Shown here: in pieces, positions 25,139 through 30,029 of the stretch
How positions within the stretch are numbered: position 1 is the first letter of the stretch
How the letters are laid out: each line of letters starts with the position of its first letter
Source of the DNA: JBCBJX01 sp038522735
GTDB lineage: Bacteria; Pseudomonadota; Alphaproteobacteria; Caulobacterales; Parvularculaceae
Direction: 5' to 3'
Assembly (NCBI GenBank): GCA_038522735.1
Contig: JBCBJX010000030.1
Coordinates: 1 to 30,029, forward strand
Length of the DNA: 30,029 bases
Notes under the pieces: generated by a model
The model's database searches: none
Told to the model about the DNA's origin: nothing
Seen by the model: only the letters and a program-made list of their open reading frames with translations
Program-made: the position numbers and the translations under genes

Positions 25139-25537
25139 CTACTTACGGCCGGCGGCGCTGAAGATCGCCGCGCTCCGCCGGATCGCGTCCGACATGAACT
25201 CCGCGTACGCCTCAAGCGCTGAAACGGCGTGGTCCGCCTGCAGGCGATAGGCCTGATCCGGCGTTCCGGCGGTCATCAGCGCCTGCCCCGTCGCCACTGC
25301 GGCAGCCATGCGCTTTTCGCAGAACTGCAGGGTGTCGCCGTGGACGTCAGCCGCCGCACGCAGGCTCGCCGCGCCGAAGCCCGAAACCGCTTCCGCGAAG
25401 TCCGTATGCAGCCCTTCGCAGCCCGCCACATCGAAGGCGCCGGCCGGCGCGGCGCGCTCCGGGAGTGTCTTGGCCGCCGGCTTCGCATCGGCGGAGTCGT
25501 CGCTGATGATCGACGCCGCGTTCGTTCCGTCCGCCAT
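25139..25537 (-). CDS. Phasin-like protein
   Basis: From ATG 25537 the product is 132 aa. It is predicted almost wholly helical, with an Ala-rich amphipathic C-terminal two-thirds (FAEAVSGFGAASLRAAADVH, KRMAAAVATGQALMTAGTPD, ADHAVSALEAYAEFMSDAIR) that matches the phasin 2 pattern of alphaproteobacteria, where phasins coat polyhydroxyalkanoate granules. Some proteins of this group have other roles, and no PHA gene is in the window. GGAAGG precedes the ATG by about eight bases; the longer open frame to 25690 is not phasin-like. Confidence 0.68.
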   Translation of the reverse strand: MADGTNAASIISDDSADAKPAAKTLPERAAPAGAFDVAGCEGLHTDFAEAVSGFGAASLRAAADVHGDTLQFCEKRMAAAVATGQALMTAGTPDQAYRLQADHAVSALEAYAEFMSDAIRRSAAIFSAAGRK

Positions 25538-25664
25538 GTCCGATCCTTCCGTTGTTATGATTTCGGGACGCCACTCGCGCCTTGAATCGTTAACGGGAGA
25601 ACCGTTGCGCGCAAGACACGCCCGACGGGAATTTATCCACACACGCCGATGTAAAGTGGCGCAA

Positions 25665-27569
25665 TCAGCGGGCGAGGCGTTCTTTTTCAACGAGATACGC
25701 GGCGATTTTCTCAGCCGCGTCTTCCGCGCTCATCGCCGTCGTGTCGATCACGATTTCTGCGTTTTCCGGCGGCTCGTAAGGGCTGTCGATGCCGGTGAAG
25801 TTCTTGATCTCGCCGGCGCGCGCTTTCTTGTAGAGGCCCTTCACATCGCGCTCTTCGGCGACCTCAATCGGCGTCGCGACATAGATCTCGACGAACTCCC
25901 TCTCATCCAGGAGGTCGCGGGCGAGGCGACGTTCGGCCCGGAAGGGCGAGATGAACGAGACGAGGGTGAAGAGCCCCGCTTCGGTCATCAGCCTGGAGAC
26001 TTCCGCGACACGCCGGATGTTTTCGACGCGGTCGGCCTCTTTGAAGCCGAGATCCTTGTTGAGGCCGTGGCGGACATTGTCGCCGTCCAGAACCATGGTG
26101 TGGGCTCCCCGGGCGAGGAGAAGCTTCTCCAGCGCGTTGGCGACCGTGGACTTGCCGGAGCCCGAAAGCCCGGTGAACCACAGGACCGTCGGCTTCTGGC
26201 CTTTCAGGTCCGCGCGGGCCTGTTTATCGACGTCGAGGGCCTGCCAGTGGATGTTCGACGCGCGGCGCAGCGCGAAGTTCAGCATGCCCATGCCGACCGT
26301 GTTGTTGGTCATCCGGTCGATGACGATGAAGCCGCCGAGATCGCGATTGTCATCATAGGGATCGAAGGCGATCGGACGGTCGAGGGAGAGAGTCGCGACG
26401 CCGATCTCGTTCAGCTCCAGCGTTTTCGCAGCGAGATGTTCGAGGGTGTTGACGTTCACCTTGTGCTTCGGCGCATTGATGGTCGCCGTCGCCGTGCTTG
26501 CGCCGATCTTGATCATGTACGGACGGCCCGGGAGCATCGGCTGGTCGGCCATCCACAGGATGCGCGCCTCGAACTGGTCGGAGACCTCGCACGGGTCGTC
26601 GCCCGCCGCGACGACGTCGCCGCGGGAGATGTCGATCTCGTCTTCAAGCGTCAGCGTGACGGACTGTCCGGCGACTGCGACGTCGAGATCGCCGTCCATA
26701 GTCACGATCTTTTTGACGACGGAGGATTTTGCGGACGGCATCGCCTTCACAAGATCGCCTGGCCGCACGGAGCCGGACGCGATGAGGCCGGAGAAGCCGC
26801 GGAAATCGAGGTTCGGGCGGTTCACCCATTGGACGGGCATACGGAAGGGCAGGGCCTGGTTCGTTTCCGCGACTTCGACGGTCTCCAGATGCTCCATGAG
26901 CGTCGGGCCGTCATACCAGGGTGTTTCATCCGAGTGCGCGACGATGTTGTCGCCGTTGAGGGCGGACATGGGGATCGGCTGGATGTGGCCGATATCGAGT
27001 TTCTCCGCGAACCCTCTGTAGTCGGCTTTGATTTCCTCGAAACGCTCCTGCGAATACCCGACAAGGTCCATCTTGTTGATCGCGAGGACGACGTTCCGGA
27101 TGCCGAGGAGGGAGACGATGTAGGAATGGCGCCGGGTCTGGGTGAGAACGCCCTGGCGCGCGTCGATCAGCAAGATAGCGAGGTCGGCCGTGGAGGCGCC
27201 CGTCGCCATGTTGCGGGTGTACTGCTCGTGGCCCGGCGTGTCGGCGACGATGAACTTGCGCTTATCGGTGGAAAAGAACCGATAGGCGACGTCGATCGTG
27301 ATGCCCTGTTCGCGCTCCGCGGCGAGGCCGTCGACCAGAAGGGCGAAGTCGATCTTCTCGCCCTGGGTGCCCATTTTTTTTGATTCAGCTTCGAGGGTCG
27401 CAAGCTGGTCCTCGAAGATCATTTTCGATTCGTACAGCAACCGTCCGATCAGGGTCGATTTGCCGTCGTCGACGGAGCCGCATGTGATGAATCGCAGAAG
27501 CCCTTTGTGCTCGTGGGCTTTCAGATAGGCCTCGATGTCTTCGGCGATGAGGTCGGATTTGTGAGCCAT
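25665..27569 (-). CDS. cysNC: Bifunctional sulfate adenylyltransferase subunit 1 / APS kinase
   Basis: A fused CysN-CysC of 634 aa. The N-terminal GTPase part drives APS synthesis with CysD: CGSVDDGKSTLIGRLLYES (about residues 30-48), ADTPGHEQYTRNMATGAS, LAINKMDLVGYSQ, then EF-Tu-like barrels. The APS kinase domain begins near residue 455 with LWFTGLSGSGKSTVANALEK, followed by LDGDNVRHGLNKDLGF and FISPFRAER, and makes PAPS. This is the NodQ-type fusion. The ATG overlaps the cysD stop by one base. PAPS may serve sulfate assimilation or the sulfotransferase encoded upstream at 19935-20759. Confidence 0.96.
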   Translation of the reverse strand: MAHKSDLIAEDIEAYLKAHEHKGLLRFITCGSVDDGKSTLIGRLLYESKMIFEDQLATLEAESKKMGTQGEKIDFALLVDGLAAEREQGITIDVAYRFFSTDKRKFIVADTPGHEQYTRNMATGASTADLAILLIDARQGVLTQTRRHSYIVSLLGIRNVVLAINKMDLVGYSQERFEEIKADYRGFAEKLDIGHIQPIPMSALNGDNIVAHSDETPWYDGPTLMEHLETVEVAETNQALPFRMPVQWVNRPNLDFRGFSGLIASGSVRPGDLVKAMPSAKSSVVKKIVTMDGDLDVAVAGQSVTLTLEDEIDISRGDVVAAGDDPCEVSDQFEARILWMADQPMLPGRPYMIKIGASTATATINAPKHKVNVNTLEHLAAKTLELNEIGVATLSLDRPIAFDPYDDNRDLGGFIVIDRMTNNTVGMGMLNFALRRASNIHWQALDVDKQARADLKGQKPTVLWFTGLSGSGKSTVANALEKLLLARGAHTMVLDGDNVRHGLNKDLGFKEADRVENIRRVAEVSRLMTEAGLFTLVSFISPFRAERRLARDLLDEREFVEIYVATPIEVAEERDVKGLYKKARAGEIKNFTGIDSPYEPPENAEIVIDTTAMSAEDAAEKIAAYLVEKERLAR

Positions 27570-28471
27570 CAGAAATAGCCCTCTTGTTTTTTCTTCTCCA
27601 TGGAGGCGGCCTGGTCATGGTCGATGACCCGACCGGCGCGCTCCGAAGAGGTGGTGAGCAGCATTTCCTGGATGACTTTCGGCAGCGTGTCGGCGCGGCT
27701 CTCGACGGCGGCCGTGAGCGGGTAGCAGCCGAGGGTGCGGAAGCGCACCCACTTCATTAGCGGCTCCTCGCCCGGCTCCATCCGCATGCGGTCGTCGTCG
27801 ACCATGAACCACTGGCCGTCGCGCATGACGACGGGCCGCTCTTTCGCGAGGTAGAGACCCGGGAGTTCGATGTTCTCAAGGTGGATGTACTGCCACACGT
27901 CGAGCTCGGTCCAGTTGGAGATCGGGAAAGCGCGGAAACTCTCGCCCGGCGCCTTGCGGGTGTTGTAGAGGTTCCAGAGTTCAGGACGCTGATTCTTCGG
28001 GTCCCAGCGGTGCTGGGCGGTGCGGAAGGAGAGAACCCGCTCCTTGGCGCGGGACTTCTCTTCATCGCGCCGGGCGCCCCCGAAAGCCGCGTCGAATTTG
28101 TATTTGTCGAGGGCCTGTTTCAGCGCCTGCGTCTTCAGCATGTCCGTGTGCATGGCGGAGCCGTGGTCGAACAGGTTGATGCCTTGGGCGATCGCCTCTT
28201 CGTTCCGCTGCACCAGGAGTTTGACCCCGAGCTTTTCCGGGAGCGCGTCGCGGAAGGCGATCATCTCCTTGAACTTCCAGCTCGTATCGACGTGGAGGAG
28301 TGGGAAGGGGGGCGGCGCCGGGTGAAACGCTTTCATGGCGAGGTGCAGCAGCACCGCGGAGTCCTTGCCGATCGAGTACAGGAGAACCGGGTTCTCCGCC
28401 TCCGAGGCGACCTCGCGGATGATGTGGATGCTCTCCGCCTCGAGGCGTTGCAGGTGGGTGAGGTCGATCAT
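27569..28471 (-). CDS. cysD: Sulfate adenylyltransferase subunit 2
   Basis: CysD is the ATP-sulfurylase subunit that forms APS from ATP and sulfate, powered by CysN. The 300-aa protein begins MIDLTHLQRLEAESIHIIRE and has the PP-loop VLLYSIGKDSAVLLHLAMKA (about residues 28-47), FGGARRDEEKSRAKERVLSF and YNTRKAPGESFRAFPISNWT. ATG 28471 matches the usual CysD start; the frame open to 28582 adds 37 residues without family character. It is the first gene of a cysD-cysNC operon; a palindrome lies about 90 bp upstream. Confidence 0.96.
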   Translation of the reverse strand: MIDLTHLQRLEAESIHIIREVASEAENPVLLYSIGKDSAVLLHLAMKAFHPAPPPFPLLHVDTSWKFKEMIAFRDALPEKLGVKLLVQRNEEAIAQGINLFDHGSAMHTDMLKTQALKQALDKYKFDAAFGGARRDEEKSRAKERVLSFRTAQHRWDPKNQRPELWNLYNTRKAPGESFRAFPISNWTELDVWQYIHLENIELPGLYLAKERPVVMRDGQWFMVDDDRMRMEPGEEPLMKWVRFRTLGCYPLTAAVESRADTLPKVIQEMLLTTSSERAGRVIDHDQAASMEKKKQEGYF

Positions 28472-28559
28472 GATCGGGTCCGTTCCGCTTGCGCGCGCCG
28501 GTTCGGGCGTTCGCGCCGTCAGCGACGGTGCGTTGCAAACGCCGCCGACGGGGTCAATA

Positions 28560-28584
28560 TCGCACGTGCGAAAAGCTCGCACGT
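28560..28584. promoter_or_regulatory. 12-bp perfect palindrome plus half-site upstream of cysD
   Basis: TCGCACGTGCGA (28560-28571) is a perfect palindrome. Its left arm TCGCACGT recurs at 28577-28584, 17 bases further on. The pair lies about 90-113 bp before the cysD ATG and 13 bp or more from the DUF2905 stop. The arrangement suggests an operator for a dimeric regulator of cysDNC. No known sulfur regulator consensus is matched by eye. Confidence 0.4.
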
Positions 28585-28597
28585 CCCGGCAGGACCC

Positions 28598-28798
28598 TTA
28601 ACGGTTGAGCAGCCAGAGCGCGAGGGTGAGAACGGCGCTAAGGACGATCGACGTCGCGAGGGGCAGATAAAATTGAAACCGCTCGCGCTCGACGACGATG
28701 TCGCCCGGCAGCCGCCCGAGCTGAAACTTCTCAAGCATCAGCCACCCCAGCCCCGCCGCGGCGAGCAACAGGCCGGCGATGATGAGCATTTTAGCCAT
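28598..28798 (-). CDS. DUF2905 small membrane protein
   Basis: A 66-aa protein with two membrane helices (MLIIAGLLLAAAGLGWLMLE and YLPLATSIVLSAVLTLALWL) separated by the conserved loop FQLGRLPGDIVVERERFQFY. GRLPGDI is the DUF2905 signature. Function is unknown. ATG 28798 fits the family start; ATG 28813 would add five residues. It lies on the same strand as cysD, 127 bp upstream of it, and is divergent from the phosphatase gene at 28885. Confidence 0.82.
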   Translation of the reverse strand: MAKMLIIAGLLLAAAGLGWLMLEKFQLGRLPGDIVVERERFQFYLPLATSIVLSAVLTLALWLLNR

Positions 28799-28884
28799 TT
28801 TGAGAGAATGCACCCGCAGCGGCCGGGATCAAGCGGCGATCAAGCGCCGTTGATGGATCGGTACGGAATGTTGGAGCGCCCGGC

Positions 28885-29526
28885 GTGACCCGCACCCTCT
28901 ATTTCATCCGCCACGGCGAGACGGACTGGAACCTTGAACGCCGGATGCAGGGGCGGTGGGAGTCCGATCTCACGGCGAAAGGCGAGCGCCAGGCGGAGGC
29001 GAACGCGGACCTCGTCGCCCGCCTGGGCGTCGACGCCATTTATGTTTCGCCGCTCCGCCGCACGCGACGCTCCTGCGCCTGTCTTGAGGCGGCGACCGGG
29101 ATCGGCGCGGCGGTCGATGAGCGTCTGGCGGAATGGGATGCGGGCGCCTGGTCCGGTTTTCTCTATGCGGAGATCCCTGAGCGTTGGCCGGAGGCGTGGG
29201 CCGCCTGGCGGGCGGACATGTGGAACGCCCGGGCGCCGGACGGCGAGAACTTCGTCGATCTCACCGAGCGCGGGAGCGCCTTTCTCGACAAGGCGCTCGC
29301 CACAACAGCCGGGCGCATCGCAATCGTCAGCCACGGCTTCATCGGCCGGGCGATGATCGGCGCGCTGCTGGGCCTGCCGGCCGACCGGACCCTCGCGCTT
29401 CACACGGCGAACGAGGTCGTCTTCCGGCTCACCGGGACTGAGGCCGGCTGGTCCGCCGACCGTTTCGAGGCCGGGGCGGGGCCGAAAGCCGGCCTCTTCG
29501 ACGCCGAACCCGGTTCACTTGCGTGA
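28885..29526 (+). CDS. Histidine phosphatase family protein
   Basis: A 213-aa phosphoglycerate-mutase-like enzyme. LYFIRHGETDWNLERRMQGR holds the catalytic RHGE (His at about residue 10). YVSPLRRTRRSC supplies the second Arg, and IAIVSHGFIGRAM the second catalytic His; ERLAEWDAGAWSGF is the usual acid-bearing segment. Substrate cannot be inferred; relatives include cobalamin, mutase-type and general phosphatases. The start is GTG 28885 with GGAG nine bases upstream. It lies 44 bp before dusA. Confidence 0.85.
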   Translation: MTRTLYFIRHGETDWNLERRMQGRWESDLTAKGERQAEANADLVARLGVDAIYVSPLRRTRRSCACLEAATGIGAAVDERLAEWDAGAWSGFLYAEIPERWPEAWAAWRADMWNARAPDGENFVDLTERGSAFLDKALATTAGRIAIVSHGFIGRAMIGALLGLPADRTLALHTANEVVFRLTGTEAGWSADRFEAGAGPKAGLFDAEPGSLA

Positions 29527-29569
29527 GCGGGCCTCCCTTTCGCGCGCGGCGCTCCCTATTCTCCCGCCG

Positions 29570-29653
29570 ATGACCGAAACCGCCTTCAGCCCGCACCGCT
29601 TCTGCGTCGCGCCGATGATCGACGGGACGGACAGATTTAAAAATGCGTTTTGA
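29570..29653 (+). pseudogene. dusA: 5' fragment of tRNA-dihydrouridine synthase A, truncated at a probable integration junction
   Basis: From ATG 29570 the frame reads MTETAFSPHRFCVAPMIDGT, then DR, matching the DusA N-terminus (RFxVAPMxDWTDRHCRYF). After DR (about 29635) similarity stops: the next codons give FKNAF and a stop at 29651-29653. The expected HCRYF and the rest of the roughly 330-residue enzyme are missing. The break coincides with a change from high-GC coding DNA to AT-richer noncoding DNA. The usual Trp of DWTDR reads Gly (GGG). The remainder of dusA should lie beyond the window. Confidence 0.75.
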
Positions 29654-29667
29654 AACAATGGGATGTG

Positions 29668-29702
29668 ATGTTGTACTAGGTCGTGTTGTACCCCGTGTTG
29701 TA
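29668..29702 (+). repeat. Three direct repeats of RTGTTGTA
   Basis: ATGTTGTA at 29668-29675, GTGTTGTA at 29683-29690 and GTGTTGTA at 29695-29702, with starts 15 and 12 bases apart. They lie 30-70 bp inside the dusA break, where arm-type integrase sites are expected for an integrated element. That reading is inference. Confidence 0.55.
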
Positions 29703-29809
29703 TTTTCCCACCACGCTTTGGGGCGACTCGTATTGCCGGTATCTCATTTGCCCGGGTTTTCGGCGTGATTATCGCGCCGAAAGTTTGGCTTCTTAGTACG
29801 TGCAAAGAG

Positions 29810-29840
29810 AAAAAAGATTGGGCTGACATCGCAGCCCAAT
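29810..29840 (-). terminator. Strong rho-independent terminator on the minus strand
   Basis: ATTGGGCTG (29817-29825) and CAGCCCAAT (29832-29840) form a perfect 9-bp stem with a 6-base loop. On the minus strand it is followed by C and six T (29815-29810), so it ends transcription coming leftward from the island. The plus strand has only A after the hairpin. Confidence 0.75.
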
Positions 29841-29887
29841 AAAAAAGGTCGCATACCGCAAGTGTTCGGCGAAACGAGCCTGGCCTG

Positions 29888-30029
29888 TGTTGAGAAAAGT
29901 GGTCCGGTTTGAGTGAGAGAATCTGGCCTCCTTCGTTGATGGAAGGAGAACGAGATGAGCCGGAAACGTTATTCGCCTGAGCAGATCATCGGGATGTTGA
30001 GAGAAGCCGAGGTTCGGCTTTCGCAGGGC
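29888..30029 (+). mobile_element. IS3-family insertion sequence, left part (runs off the window)
   Basis: The transposase start at 29955 marks an IS3-type element. The left end is probably near TGTTGAGAAAAGTGGTCCGG at 29888, since IS3 ends start with TG, but the inverted repeat partner is outside the window and the exact boundary is a guess. Confidence 0.5.
29955..30029 (+). CDS. IS3-family transposase OrfA, partial
   Basis: The 25 visible residues, beginning MSRKRYSPEQIIGMLREAEV and ending RLSQG, match the N-terminus of IS3-family OrfA proteins, which begin the helix-turn-helix that binds the element's ends. GGAGAA lies seven bases upstream of the ATG. The rest, including the frameshifted DDE-bearing OrfB, is beyond the window. 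Confidence 0.85.
   Translation, partial: MSRKRYSPEQIIGMLREAEVRLSQG

Larger units (their letters stand above)
29634..29887. other. Left end of a putative genomic island inserted in dusA (noncoding)
   Basis: About 250 bp with clearly lower GC than the rest of the window and no credible gene. The only long open frame (minus, 29515-29829) runs through the phosphatase stop and the dusA fragment and has no family character. The stretch holds three short direct repeats (29668-29702) and a terminator hairpin (29817-29840) and ends at the IS3-type element. It is best read as island-end DNA. Confidence 0.5.

Noticed and set aside
25308..27383. 691-codon open frame on the plus strand
   Set aside because: It runs antisense to cysNC, whose motifs are complete; the frame has charged, repetitive composition without any recognisable domain and is a GC-rich shadow.
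27881..28888. 335-codon plus-strand frame across cysD and the DUF2905 gene
   Set aside because: It spans two well-supported minus-strand genes and the spacer between them and has no family character.
29515..29829. 104-codon minus-strand open frame at the island end
   Set aside because: It starts inside the terminator hairpin and runs across the junction into the phosphatase stop, so it cannot be an inherited gene.
1..30029. CRISPR array, rRNA operon or plasmid origin
   Set aside because: No regularly spaced repeats, rRNA sequence or iteron cluster was seen on reading both strands.

Overview
The window is about 30 kb of high-GC, densely packed bacterial chromosome, almost certainly from an alphaproteobacterium. 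The gene content supports this: a DUF1153/SciP-type CtrA inhibitor, an exact TTAA-N7-TTAA CtrA-type box, the alphaproteobacterial order SPOR-nagZ-scpA-scpB-tatABC-serS-surE-LysM/M23, squalene-hopene cyclase, a phasin-like protein and a fused CysN/CysC. I would guess a Caulobacterales/Hyphomonadales/Parvularculales-like lineage, but the order-level placement is only inference.

Layout. (1) 1-11.5 kb is a long plus-strand housekeeping block: a 5'-truncated dGTPase gene broken by an in-frame TGA, a SPOR-domain membrane protein, nagZ, scpA, scpB, tatA, tatB, tatC, serS, surE and a degenerate LysM/LytM lipoprotein. It is interrupted by one minus-strand gene, a Tat-exported vanadium-haloperoxidase-like protein with an apparent one-base frameshift. 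(2) 11.5-14.1 kb is on the minus strand: sciP, then flhF and an flhG/minD-like ATPase (cell-cycle and flagellar placement control). (3) 14.3-19.7 kb holds mnmA, a convergent MipA/OmpV-like outer-membrane protein, a CxxC-type YkgJ-like protein with its own terminator, and a hybrid sensor kinase followed 11 bp later by an orphan PstS-like protein. (4) 19.7-25.5 kb holds a minus-strand tRNA-Met, then a sulfotransferase, squalene-hopene cyclase, feoA-feoB and a convergent phasin. (5) 25.6-28.8 kb is on the minus strand: a DUF2905 protein, cysD and cysNC. (6) 28.9 kb to the end: a histidine phosphatase, then the first 22 or so codons of dusA, which break off abruptly into AT-richer foreign DNA carrying short direct repeats, a strong minus-strand terminator hairpin and the start of an IS3-family transposase.

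Functional themes. Envelope and division (SPOR protein, NagZ, NlpD/DipM-like factor), chromosome condensation (ScpAB), Tat export with a Tat cargo gene next to the translocon, polar/cell-cycle control (SciP, FlhF, FlhG, CtrA box), sulfate activation (CysD, CysNC) with a PAPS-using sulfotransferase, and ferrous iron uptake (FeoAB). Genes are packed tightly: seven same-strand pairs have overlapping stop and start codons, and all three convergent overlapping pairs share exactly four bases of stop codon.

The points most worth following up are the dusA break at about 29.63 kb, which looks like the left junction of a dusA-integrated genomic island; the haloperoxidase beside tatABC; the kinase/PstS pair; and two apparent gene lesions (dgt nonsense, haloperoxidase frameshift) that are either real decay or sequence errors. 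All family assignments were made by reading motifs; no database search was run.
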